Source: Planococcus citri
Taxonomy: Eukaryota; Arthropoda; Insecta; Hemiptera; Pseudococcidae
DNA: 64,000 nucleotides
Reading direction: 5' to 3'
NCBI RefSeq assembly: GCF_950023065.1
Contig: NC_088680.1
Coordinates: 17,658,559-17,722,558 of the forward strand
Numbering within the stretch: the first letter of the stretch is position 1; every line of letters begins with the position of its first letter. The notes under the pieces are model-generated. The model did no database searches. It saw only the letters and a list, made by a program, of their open reading frames with translations, and was not told where the DNA came from. The position numbers were made by a program, and so were the translations under genes. This document shows, in pieces, positions 33,882 to 45,259 of the stretch.

Positions 33882-36611
33882 TAGTCCAGGAAAAATAACA
33901 TTCCATAGGGAAAATTGAGGTAGCAAGCTGAATTTTGGTATACTGGTTCATTTTTGTGTGCTGAACACGAATCCGATGAGTCCCCGCGCGTCCCTGGTGA
34001 GCGTTCTCCCCTATTGTGGATCTAAGCCCCCAAAATCAGTTTTTTGCGATTTTCTCCGCCGCATTGCATTTTAGCGAAAATATGTGAATAGGTAAAATAA
34101 TCTACGTCAAATTCCCGATCTAGTGATATATCAACTTTCCTTCTACCCCCAAGGGGGGTGGAGCTAGGACCGTTCAAATGAGAGGTGGTTTCTAAAATGC
34201 TATTGACGCTGGGGAGGGGTGAAATTTCTCCCGACAGCGTTCGGGTTGATACTAGCATGGAAGGTGGGTACCATAGAGAAACTTCCACTTGAAAAATTTC
34301 AGATCCCCACCCCTTCCCCTTTTTGGGGGACCCCCCCTTTTCTGAAATTTCAATAATACTTTTCTCAGCTCCATTTCAACCGATTTTGAAAATTTTTCTG
34401 GAAGTTATGTATAACCTTAGTAGGTATCCCCAAAAAATTTTTTAACCCCCTCCCCCATATTTACCCCTCAAAATGACGTTTTTTTCATTTTTTATGCCTA
34501 TTAACAGTCAAGATTACGAGGTACAATTTTGGAAACACGTTTTTGGATGTATTTTCGGCCCCCAAACATCATATACTTTTTTTTTTAGAAATTTTTGCTT
34601 TGGTGCGCCGTGGTGAAAAATTGGAAGAATGTGTTTTGGGGGGTAGGGGGTGAAATGGGAATTTTGAAAAAAATAACTATCAATGAGTAGGGTATCGTTT
34701 TCATATGATTCGATACCGCTGAGCACGAATATGACTTCAGATTTTCTGCTATAATCGCCTAGCCCTCTCCACAGCCCCTCAGCCCCCCTCAATTTTCACG
34801 ATTTTCGAAATATAGTTATTTTGATGATGTTGGTGTCGTTTTCATATGATTCGATACCGCTGAGCACGAATATGACCTCAGATTTTCTGCTACACTCACC
34901 TACCCCTCTCCAGAGCCCCTCAGCCTCCCTCAATTTTCACGATTTTCGAAATAAAAGTTATTTTGATGATGTTGGTTTCATTGCTATGGGAAAATTACAT
35001 AAGTTCATTGTTATTTTACATAAAATTTCTCGTAGAATAAGCTACAGCACATGGCTCCCCCTTGAGGGGGGTGGACCATTGATTTTTTTCCACGCAGAAA
35101 ACGTAACAAATCTGTATGTGTACTTGACTGTATAGGTATGCTGAGCATATGTGGCATAATAATTATTCATGATAACTGTAACTTGAGTATGTATGAGTAT
35201 GTATTTTATAATTCAATGACTACGTACATAAAAATCACAAGAAAAAAATATGAGGGTCCACCCCCCCCCCGAGGGGGAGCCATGTGCTGTAGCTCATTCT
35301 ACGAGAAATTTTATATACAATGACGATGAACTTATGTAATTGTTCCATAGCAATAAAACTGAATGAGATATAACTAAAAAATCATTCAGGGGGCAGGGAT
35401 CCACCAAAGGGGGAGGATAATGATCGAGTGTGTTAATCTGTAATAGTCATAATACAAATTTATTTCATAACACATACGATCGCCCTTTTTTCACTCGTGT
35501 ACCTAATGGAAATAATGATTTCATGAAGGGGGAGGGTGGAGGGGGTGAACCCCAAATCAACTCATCACTGGAGAGGGGTACGTGAGGGTAGCAGAAAATC
35601 TGAAGCCATATTCGTGCTCGGCGGTATCGAATCATATGAAAACGACACCAACATCATCAAAATAACTATATTTCGAAAATCGTGAAAATTGAGGGGGGCT
35701 GAGGGGCTGTGGAGAGGGCTAGGCGATTATAGCAGAAAATCTGAAGTCATATTCGTGCTCAGCGGTATCGAATCATATGAAAACGATACCCTACTCATTG
35801 ATAGTTATTTTTTTCAAAATTCCCATTTCACCCCCTACCCCCCAAAACACATTCTTCCAATTTTTCACCACGGCGCACCAAAGCAAAAATTTCTAAAAAA
35901 AAAAGTATATGATGTTTGGGGGCCGAAAATACATCCAAAAACGTGTTTCCAAAATTGTACCTCGTAATCTTGACTGTTAATAGGCATAAAAAATGAAAAA
36001 AACGTCATTTTGAGGGGTAAATATGGGGGAGGGGGTTAAAAAATTTTTTGGGGATACCTACTAAGGTTATACATAACTTCCAGAAAAATTTTCAAAATCG
36101 GTTGAAATGGAGCTGAGAAAAGTATTATTGAAATTTCAGAAAAGGGGGGGTCCCCCAAAAAGGGGAAGGGGTGGGGATCTGAAATTTTTCAAGTGGAAGT
36201 TTCTCTATGGTACCCACCTTCCATGCTAGTATCAACCCGAACGCTGTCGGGAGAAATTTCACCCCTCCCCAGCGTCAATAGCATTTTAGAAACCACCTCT
36301 CATTTGAACGGTCCTAGCTCCACCCCCCTTGGGGGTAGAAGGAAAGTTGATATATCACTAGATCGGGAATTTGACGTAGATTATTTTACCTATTCACATA
36401 TTTTCGCTAAAATGCAATGCGGCGGAGAAAATCGCAAAAAACTGATTTTGGGGGGGCTTAGATCCACAATAGGGGAGAACGCTCACCAGGGACGCGCGGG
36501 GACTCATCGGATTCGTGTTCAGCACACAAAAATGAACCAGTATACCAAAATTCAGCTTGCTACCTCAATTTTCCCTATGACCCCTTTTTTTGGTCTAATT
36601 TTCCTGGACTA
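33882..36611. mobile_element. 2.73-kb palindromic element with TA ends, ~1-kb near-identical arms
   Basis: The left arm (33882 to ~34917) is repeated in reverse complement from ~35565 to 36611. Long stretches are identical, for example the regions translating to the same 92-codon frame at 34514-34792 (minus) and 35689-35967 (plus). The termini read TAGTCCAGGAAAA and TTTTCCTGGACTA. The outermost TA on both sides fits a TA target duplication, as for Tc1/mariner-type transposons. A smaller nested inverted repeat (AGCTACAGCACATGGCTCCC) lies at ~35040 and ~35275. No transposase is encoded, so the element is non-autonomous. The two arms differ in a homopolymer (5 versus 7 C/G). Confidence 0.85.
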
Positions 36612-37700
36612 AACGCCATCTATTGGATGAAAAAGTAAATAAATGTGCAAAGATCTGGTTCCAATTTTCAATGGACACGCAACGCCATCTATCGAAATAA
36701 AATAGAAACTTTGTTCTGTGTTTCCATAAAACTTGGTTAAAATATCACGAAATGAATGCTAGATATGCACGTGGCGATATCTTTCTAAATATTTCGGAAC
36801 TACGTCGAAAAGAACACTCGAAAACCCCTATTGTTCAATTTCGACGTAGTTTCAAAATATCCCGATAGATAGCGCCAAGCGCATATCTAGCACTAATTTT
36901 ATAATTTTTTTCAACCTGGATTTTTGAAAACAGAGCTTTTTGCCTTAATGAAAAGCTAATAGGGCGTACGAGAGGTCGATTATTACTAATTAAACATCGC
37001 TGATCACGAAAAGCTCATGTATTTTATTCGAAGTTGCGCTTTTACACCTGAAAGTTCAACTTTTTTGGTAAAAAGCTTCATTATCTTGGAAACTTTGAGC
37101 TTTTTGGCAGAACCAACATCAAGAATGAATTCTCCGTATTGAGAAACCCCTCCAACGACACTTCGTACATCGTAAAAAGCTCCCTAAAGCTCGCAAAATA
37201 AATTCAAAAAATTAGTTTGGCGTATCGTTTGGGTTGCATACCTTAAAATTCAAGGTGCAAATATGAACTTTCAAAAATTGAAATTTTTGACTCAACGAAA
37301 AGCTAATAGGGTGTACGATGCGTCGACTATTACTAATTGAGCATCGCTGATCACGAAAAGCTCATTTATTTTATTCGATGTCGCACTTTTACACCCGAAA
37401 GTTCAACTTTTGTGTAAAAAGCTTCATTATCTCGGAAACTTTGAGCTTTTGGTCAAAACCACCACCGGAAACGGATTCTCCGTGTCAAAAAACCTCTCCA
37501 ACGATACTTCGTAGCTTCGTACATCGTGAAAAGCTCCCTAAAGCTCACAAAATAATATTCAAAAGTTGAAAATTTACGATGCAGCGCTTCAGGCGGTGAA
37601 AATGAGAAGCTCTTTTGTAAACCTGATTTGGATGTAGAAAAATGTATTTTAAAACTCTTTTTCTGCGTGTACAAAAGAAGTTCCATGTTTTGCCATCTGC
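36612..37700. repeat. Two direct copies of a ~260-bp sequence, ~343 bp apart
   Basis: The stretch from ATGAAAAGCTAATAGGGCGT at ~36950 to AAAGCTCGCAAAATA at ~37204 recurs from ~37293 to ~37556 at roughly 85-90% identity. Shared blocks include CATCGCTGATCACGAAAAGC, GAAAGTTCAACTTTT and CTTCGTACATCG. A third, truncated copy lies at ~39978-40085 on the far side of the hAT-like element. CGCCATCTAT words occur around 36614 and 36683 and in reverse at ~36865. The class is unknown. Confidence 0.7.
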
Positions 37701-37708
37701 AGCGCTGC
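37701..37708. repeat. Target-site duplication AGCGCTGC, left copy
   Basis: AGCGCTGC is repeated exactly at 39874-39881, immediately outside the two termini of the element between them. Eight bases is the duplication length of hAT transposons. Confidence 0.85.
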
Positions 37709-39873
37709 CAGAGATGTTGCGATTCTCAGGCTAAAAGAATCGCGGTTCTCAAATTGCGATTCATATGATTTTTGTAATAGAATCGTTTGTTTGCGGTTCT
37801 TTATGCATAGGAATCGCGGTTCTACTCTCGGTTCTCATTTGCGGTTCCCATTTTTTTTAAATTTTGAAATCAGACCAATATTGAGCAAAGCAACGAAAAA
37901 AAAATCACTTTACTTTTTAGTTTTAAACCTACACTACTTGTAGTCCCGCATATGACAATAGGAGTAATTGCACCCCCCCCCCCGCCGATCCTCCGCGACA
38001 ACTTTTTTCTTAAAGAGGACATCCTAATCCTAAGGAACATTTTAAAGCAAACTTGCCAAAAAAAAGTTGGTCTTACTTACAGAATAACGGCCATTTTGAT
38101 TGACAGGTCAGCCGAAATCGCAGATTTTGCGTTTTAACATAGGACTTGCAATAACTTTTTCAAACTTTATAAAGGTAGATCGAAAGATCATGCAAAAATT
38201 TATCACTTGTCAAAATTTCAAGTGCTAAAGTGGGTTTTTCGATTTTTGGTGAATTTTTGAAAATCGAATTTAGGCCAAAAATGAGGGAAAAAATCAAAAT
38301 TTTACCAAATTGACCAAAAAAGCTGAAATTTGGGATATACCCCATTTTTGACATGCCAAATCGATTGGAAACGGTTTCAACACGTTTTGAGCAGTTCTGG
38401 AGCCTCCAGCAGATTTTTGAAACTCGAAATTCTCACAAAACTCCATCAAATTGGAGTTGTAAAGCTAAAATGTATTCTAAAAACTAATTTCAATACGCTA
38501 CGAAGTACTGCAGGTGAATTTCAAGTCATTTTAGAGCCTCCAACGCATTTCTTGAAAATTATTGGAGCCTCCAGTAGATTTTTGAAACTTGAAATTTCCC
38601 CAAAATTTCATCAAACCAAGATGGACAGTCGAAATTCATTCTACAAACTGATTTCAATACGCTACGAAGTTGACTGATGGTGAATTTCAAGTCGTTTTGG
38701 AGCCTTCAGCAACTCTTTGAAAGCCTGAAAGGTTGTATGTCGTTTTTTTGGAAAATTGAAATTTCCTAAAAGTAGCTCAGAGGGTGTTAAAATTGGAGTG
38801 TAGAGTAAATGTCAGCTTTCCATCTCCATTTGATGAAATTTTGTGAAAATTTAAAGTTTCAAAAATCTGCTGGAGGCTCCAGTAATTTTCAAAAAAAGTC
38901 GCTGGAGGGCCTAAAATTACTTGAACACACCTGAAGTCGTCTTCAGTGGGTGTTAAAATTGGAGTGTACAGTAAATTTCAGCTTTCCATCTCCATTTGAT
39001 GAAATTTTGTGAAAATTTAAAGTTTAACAAATCTGCTGGAGGTTTCAGGAATTTTCAAAAAGTCGCTGGAGGCTCCAAAACGACTTGAAATTCACCTGCA
39101 GTACTTTGTAGCGTATTGAAATTAGTTTTTGGAATACATTTTAGCTTTACAACTCCAATTCGATGGAATTTTGTGAGAATTTCGAGCTTCAAAAATCTGC
39201 TGGAGGCTCCAGAACTGCTCAAAACGTATTGAAACCATTTCCAATTTATTTGGCATGTCGAAAATAGGGTATATCCCAAATTTCAGCTTTCTTGGTCAAT
39301 TTGGTAAAATTTTGATTTTTCCCCTCATTTTTGGCCTAAAAATTTGATTTTCAAAAATTCACCAAAAATCAAAAAACGCACTTTAGCGCTTGAAATTTTG
39401 ACAGGTGATAAATTTTTGCATGATCTTTCGATCTACTCTTATAAGGTTTGAAAAAGTTCGTGCAAGTCCTTTGTTGAAACGCAAAATCTGCGATTTCGGC
39501 TGACCTGTCAATCAAAATGGTCGCCATTTTGTAAGTAAGGCCAACTTTTTTTTGGCAAGTTTGCTTTAAAATGTTCCTTGGGATGTCCCCTGTAAGGAAA
39601 AAAAAAAGTTGTCCGGGAGGATCAGCAGGGGGAGTGCAATTACTCCTATTGTCATATGTCGGACTATTAGGGGAAAAATTGAAGAAGTCAACTGTGAAAT
39701 TTCACATTTATTCGGCAAAATCTTGAAAATTTGGGAGCCGCAAATGCAGAGAACCGCAAAATTGTGTTTTGCGATTCTCGTAGCGAGAGAATCGCGAAAG
39801 AGCCGCGGCTCGGAACCGCGGCTCCGCGGTTCTATTGGCGATTCTTTACGCGATTCGAATCGCAACAACCCTG
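37709..39873. mobile_element. Palindromic non-autonomous hAT-like element (2165 bp)
   Basis: The termini are CAGAGATGTTGCGATTC at the left and, in reverse complement, CAGGGTTGTTGCGATTC at the right, with a perfect 8-bp duplication outside. About 850 bp of each arm is inverted relative to the other, for example ATTGACAGGTCAGCCGAAAT near 38098 and its complement near 39500. The centre (38540-39040) repeats CTGGAGCCTCCAGCAGATTT-type words in both directions. Short frames mirror one another between arms and are not genes. No transposase is present. Confidence 0.88.
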
Positions 39874-39881
39874 AGCGCTGC
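39874..39881. repeat. Target-site duplication AGCGCTGC, right copy
   Basis: Exact partner of 37701-37708, directly abutting the CCCTG terminus of the hAT-like element. Confidence 0.85.
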
Positions 39882-39977
39882 CCATTCATTTTTCAAAATT
39901 TGTTCTCTTTTAAGCAGTTATTTTACTTTTTAAAGTACAGATAGCGCCACAGTCGGGTTTTAAAAATTAAGATTTTT

Positions 39978-40085
39978 GCCTCAATGAAAAGCAAATAGGG
40001 CGTACGAGGTTCGTGTTGGAATAACCCTACGACGATTGTTCGTACATCCTAAAAAGCTCTCAAAAGCTCACAATTCGTACTCATT
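39978..40085. repeat. Truncated third copy of the ~260-bp direct repeat
   Basis: CAATGAAAAGCAAATAGGGC, a deletion, then TTCGTACATCCTAAAAAGCT and CAAAAGCTCACAA match the ends of the two copies at 36950-37556. The middle is missing. Confidence 0.55.
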
Positions 40086-40834
40086 AGTCATTATCAAACA
40101 TCAAATCACCATTCATCACAATTATGATTTATGACATAAGTTTTGATGTCCCATCGATGTTTAAATTTTGAAAAAGTTAGAAGTGTCTCACGAAAATTTC
40201 AATTATTGGTAGTAGGTACATTATCCACTTACCGTTTCGATGACCACATCGCAATGAGTTTCTGAAGTTTTTCAATTCTTATTCCGAATAGTCCACCGGA
40301 TGATCTTCTTGAATTAAACAATGAGTTTCAATGTTTTTGAAATCGAACCGTAAAGTCTGTACAATTTTGAAAACATCATCGAAGAATGAAGATTTTGATC
40401 AAAATTAAAATAATTACCGAAAGAACAACACATTTTCATCGTAAACGTGTATTATTTCAAACAAATGCATACAATAGAAAAACAATTACTTCGTATTAAT
40501 ATAATACAAATACATAGTATGATAAATTAATCAAAAATATAACACGTACAAAATATTCTAACAAAAATTTACATTAAGGTGAAGCACATCGTACAATAAA
40601 TTTCTTAAATATGTATATTAATAATAATAATCATTCTAGCCGTATCACTTCAACGACTTCGTAACTGGTTGATGGTTACAATACATGATACAAATAATTA
40701 CTTTGTATAGTATATTGTATAAAACATTCCTTATATTCTAGCCATATGCATGGTAGATTAGATATTTACATTTTCGTACACCGTACAACAAATTCACTGA
40801 ATTTAATATAACAAGATGATATATTCTAACCATA
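40086..40834. other. Downstream flank of the CIR1-like gene
   Basis: AT-rich sequence that should include the 3' UTR of the CIR1-like gene. No protein-coding frame or repeat was recognised. Confidence 0.4.
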
Positions 40835-42759
40835 TCATTTCGACGATTTTACGACACGTTTCAGTTTCTTCTTCACATCGACACCTTTTTCTTTCTTCTT
40901 GATCAGCTTTTTCAATGCTCTGAAACGATAAAATTAAAGAAACATTAGAATCGATCGAATTTATAATATTAATTCGTAATAAAATCAGAAAATGGTACGG
41001 TTGTTCGAATGCTCAGTTCAATTCTAAGAGAGGAACATCAAATATTATGTGCAAGTAATACATATTTTTAATGCATCTCGTAATTTGAATACAGAATTTC
41101 AGTATACAATTCAACGGTTTTACTATCGGATAAAGAACAAGTTCGAATTCAATTCAGTTCTCAAAAGAAAAATACTGAGCTCGAACAACCAATTTTTAAA
41201 AAAAAAACTGATTTTCAAACTGAAATGAGTCATATACTCACTTCAAGATTTTAAGCTGCTCATCAGCATCCAATGTTTTCAAGAATTCCACTTCTTTTTC
41301 GTAACCTCTGGACCAGCCACCTTTGCCAATATTCATCACAATGCTGTTTTGTTTTTGTTCGGAAGTGATACTCCTCTTCATTAGTAATCCTTCTTCGGCC
41401 ATTTGTTTAGCAAGAACTGTAGGATCAGTACGAGTAGCAGCAGGATTATCGAAATCGTCGGCCGATTTGTTGAATAAAGGACATTCTTTGTCTGTAACGA
41501 AACAATACTGTTAGTAATATGCTCGTAATAAATAACGTACGCAGAATTACAACAAACGTAATAAAAATTAAATGCAAAATTATAATTTAACAAATAGGTT
41601 TTATATCTTACCGGTATTCAAATGACCCCAATTATGACATTTGATACAGCGAACATTCCTGACTCGAATACCGAACGGTTGATCTCTGATTTCAGCATCT
41701 CCTTTACAATAATCTTCACGAGGAGCATTGAATTTTCTCTGCCATTCGAACTTGGTGTCGTCTTCTTTTTCCTCGAGATCGTCTTTAGTTTTCTCCTTAA
41801 CTAAACCTGGAGGAGCTTCGTACATGAAGTTGAGCGTGAGCTTTTCTTTACTATCTTTCCATAACAACGCTCTACGAAATAAACAAGAGTAGGTTAGTTA
41901 ATGCAATCTTTACATCGTAATACTAAGTATTAATGCTGGAAGGAATATCGAAACGTACTTGTTGTTGTATAAATCTTGCTCTTTCTCATATTGGACACGT
42001 AGTTCTTCTTGTTTCTTTTTATAAGCTTCGGTTTTCTGTTCGGCCATCCATACCTGAAGAAAAAATGCATCGAAAATTCGAGTTATAGAGAGTTACAATA
42101 TTCAATCTAACATTTATTATTATAAAACAAAACAAAGCATTCTTGAACATCAAATACAAAGTGGAACCCAGGAAAGGAAAATACGAAATAATTTCATCGA
42201 AAAAAGACGCTCTTATCGTTGTTTTCTACGTTCGTTATCGTTTTAGAATTCTTCAAATCACTGCAGCCCACGTGCAGCTGTTTATACGAAAATTTGGAAT
42301 TTTTTCAACGTGTTATCACATCAAAACAAACTGTATCCCATTTTATTTTCCCATGGTTTTCTCAGTTATCGTGATGTATAATTATAATTATTCGAGTTTT
42401 CGATCGTTTCATCTCACTATGGTTAAGTAAGATGATAAATAATCCACGATATAGCGAATAATTCAACGTTGAAAATATCAAAATGGTTGCACAGAGTTCA
42501 TTAACTATGCATATCAAGCGGAACTCGACAATACTTCGGTAATGAATAGTGATTGAATTTCTACTTTATTTTACGCCAGGATTGCACTTCAAGTGCAAAT
42601 ATACGCAGAAATTATTAAATATCTACAATAATCTACAACAACGTGGAGTAACGTAGTTATGGATATTTTTCAATTGTTATCACTTACCCTTTTGAGATTA
42701 TCTCGCGAAGCAGGATGGAAAAACTTTTTACACATGTAATTATTAAAACCTTTGCCCAT
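40835..42759 (-). CDS. CIR1: CIR1-like corepressor (CBF1-interacting), short form
   Basis: Five exons join in frame to 253 residues: 42759-42688, 42053-41959, 41871-41612, 41491-41242, 40919-40835. The N-terminus MGKGFNNYMCKK..HPAS is the Cir_N domain, followed by the WMAEQK and NFMYEAPPG signatures and KFEWQ..APRE. IRDQPFGI.VRNVRCIKCH..GH.NTDKECPLF contains a CCHC zinc knuckle (C-x2-C-x4-H-x4-C, split by an intron). The VEFLKTL motif follows, and a Lys-rich tail (LKKLIKKKEKG) ends the protein. In mammals CIR1 links the Notch-pathway factor CBF1/Su(H) to histone deacetylase complexes and is also found with splicing factors; it is nuclear. The long Ser/Arg/Lys-rich C-terminal half of mammalian CIR1 (about 450 residues in all) is absent, and the frame closes cleanly with TGA, so the short form looks genuine. 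Confidence 0.92.
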
Positions 42760-42926
42760 TTTTAAAAGATTTCTGATTACAACAGTAATAAATTAATTAT
42801 AATAGAAAATTAACCGAACTTTACAGCATTCGCAAGACAAATAGAACAGAAGTGAACGAACAACGAAGTGATAATGAATAATGATGAAATCGGGAAGTTG
42901 TTTGTTGTTTGTTGTTCATTGGTCGG

Positions 42927-42992
42927 TGACGTCATTGGTTCACGTTGACAAGTGTCTCGAGACAGCAATGTGCCCTCGCTATGCGCATGCGC
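42927..42992 (-). promoter_or_regulatory. CIR1 upstream module: CRE, CCAAT and NRF1-type palindrome
   Basis: TGACGTCA (42927-42934) overlaps ATTGG (inverted CCAAT, 42934-42938). TGCGCATGCGC lies at 42982-42992. These are 170-235 bases upstream of the CIR1 start codon. The same three words occur together upstream of Cyclin K. They match the known CREB/ATF, NF-Y and NRF1 (insect erect wing) sites; actual use is inferred. Confidence 0.65.
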
Positions 42993-44570
42993 GCAACATG
43001 CGCGCGGCCTACATAGTTTTCGCGTAAACAGGACTTCAAATTTTTTTTTTTTTAATTTATGATTCAGGATTTAGGAACGGTAATTTGAAATATTGGTCTG
43101 AAACGTAATTAAATTTGGTATTTTTCATGACGTTTTCTGGCTAATTTGAGGTGGCTGAGCTCGAAAATGAAGTTCATTTTGCAATTCGAATTTGATTCGT
43201 GGTGTTTAAATTACAAATTTTGCACTGGAGCAGCGACTAATGCTCCAACTAAATTAATGGAAATGGACACAAGATTCAGATTTCAGACTCGGCGACCACG
43301 AATTATTCGATAAACACATTTGATTCAATTTATTTCAATTTTAGAAATTTAAAAAAAAATGCATAGGGTTACTTATTACTTAAATTAGTTCAATATGCAT
43401 TTTTTTGAGCAAAAGTCGCGAATCCAGCCGAAATTTGGTTTTAGGAGGTTTTTGGGGAAGGCGAATAGGTGAAGGCCACCTAGAACCGTTCCGTGGTGAA
43501 CGTTATAGGCCCCCGAATAAGCTCAAGGAAGCATCAGATCTCACAGTAGAATCGGCGATCTCGAATAAGTTAGCTTTCATTCATTTTTTGTGTAGGTAAA
43601 TCAAATGAAAATATAACTTGAATGTTATAACTTTTGGAACCAGAAAAAACATTTCAAACTAGGTACCTATATTTGAAAACCAGAACCGACTTTATTTTCA
43701 AAGATTTATTTTAAAAATATACCGGGTGAAGGGTGAAGCCATTTTTTGAAAAATAAAATTAAAATGACAATTAATCTGTCATTTTATTGCCAGTAAGAGG
43801 TTTATAATAGATAATATCTGCCTTTTAATTATAAAACCCAAAACTTTAGAAAATCAAAATTTAAAACATCTAAAAAAATTGGGTTTTCAATATCATATCA
43901 CCGAATACAGTATTAAATTTTCAGGGAGAAGGGTGAAAATGGAAAACCTTAATGCTAAATTTTTTACCTAGGTACCTGTCTTTGTCCACGTTACGTTTTC
44001 AATCAACTGTAGATCTGAATTCTTGATTAGCTTCTTCATTGGTAGGTAGCCAGGTAGGCATCGTCAACTCGATGAAGTAAGTTTTTATTGACCATTTTCA
44101 AAAACGTATCTAAATATTATCTACCAGCGGTAGCGTTCGATAATTCTTCTACATTATTTTACCAATTATTGTCTCGAGGTACCCTTCCCAACACATTCGT
44201 AAATCATCCTAAAATACGAATGAATAACGTTAATGCTCATAGTTCAGCAGAGAAGTTTGGTTAAAAATTCTCGATTTCGATCACATCAATAGATAGTTTG
44301 ACATTTCAGTATATAAATATCTTTCGCTCTTTAATTATCATTCAAATATGTACTTTTCTTATTTATTTAAAAATGAATGAATGAATTTTATAAAAATTAT
44401 TTTTGTACAAATTTGGAAGAGATGTTGGAGTTTATAGGTACTAAAAAATATTTTTCATCAGAGCGTCAATATCCAAAACCGTTCAATATCAAAAAAAGAA
44501 CATTGATCATTTAACGTTTTCAATCAAATTTCGAAAAAACGAACACGCGTATTCAAATGTAACTCAATAT
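42993..44570. other. Intergenic, no gene seen
   Basis: A 64-codon plus-strand frame at 43405-43599 contains a more GC-rich stretch, but no family is recognised and no splice partner found. The rest is AT-rich with TAGGTACCTA words near 43662 and 43970. Confidence 0.4.
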
Positions 44571-44578
44571 CCACTTAC

Positions 44579-44627
44579 CTTTCTGCCATCAATAGATCTA
44601 CATGATCTACGAAGCTTCATAATTGTG
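44579..44627 (-). other. Orphan exon-like segment (49 bp) with consensus splice sites
   Basis: On the minus strand TTTTTTGACAG precedes and GTAAGTGG follows the segment, both good splice signals. Joined to the segment at 45211-45258 it gives a short frame that meets a stop. It may be part of a non-coding or unrecognised transcript. Confidence 0.3.
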
Positions 44628-45210
44628 CTGTCAAAAAACCATTAGTAAAACATTATGCAATTACAATAAACATGACATGAAAATAGGTAGATAATGAAAA
44701 CAATCGTGAATACATCGGTACCTACCTAATTGATATAAATACGTACTAGGTACAATCATCACTAACTTAACCTATTGCTTAAATCTACTCAAGCATCCGG
44801 ATACTCTTACAAGTTGATCTATGTAGGTACTACATTACATGCATAGGTTTGCACTCAAAATTATTTGGACATGACAAAATGAATTACAAAATAAATTTTC
44901 AAATTAAAATACTTAACAATATTAACATTTTTACAAAATGAAAATAATTAGGTACATTATAATGTATTCAATATAGGTACCTAGAGTACGATCAATATAT
45001 TTTCACAGAAGAACTTTACTCGTATCGATGGTAGGTGACGAATATTTGTCATTTTGAATACGAGATCCGAATTTTCACGCTTTTAAAATATTCTTCCCTA
45101 AGAAACGATCATTAAAAAAAACACATAAGATTACAATGAACCAGACGTAAATACATTTCATAAATTAGTGCATTGAAAAAATTCATTGTATCCCAATTCT
45201 TGGAACTTAC

Positions 45211-45258
45211 CATTCATCTCGGAAGTCCAATCAGGCTGCACCTTTGTTCTGACTTGAG
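45211..45258 (-). other. Orphan exon-like segment (48 bp) with consensus splice sites
   Basis: Flanked on the minus strand by TAGTGTAG before and GTAAGTTCC after. One frame is open throughout (..VRTKVQPDWTSEMN). No family is recognised and no neighbour exon could be proved. Confidence 0.3.
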
Positions 45259-45259
45259 C

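Noticed and set aside
34022..36612. Identical 88- and 92-codon frames on opposite strands
   Set aside because: They are the two arms of a palindromic element read in mirror image; no protein family is recognised and composition is low-complexity.
38330..39279. Frames with repeated SSGASSRFLKLEI peptides
   Set aside because: Mirror-image translations of the two arms of the hAT-like element.
43405..43599. 64-codon plus-strand frame with GGFWGRRIGEGH
   Set aside because: Looked less random than most, but no family was recognised, no splice sites or promoter support it, and it is short.
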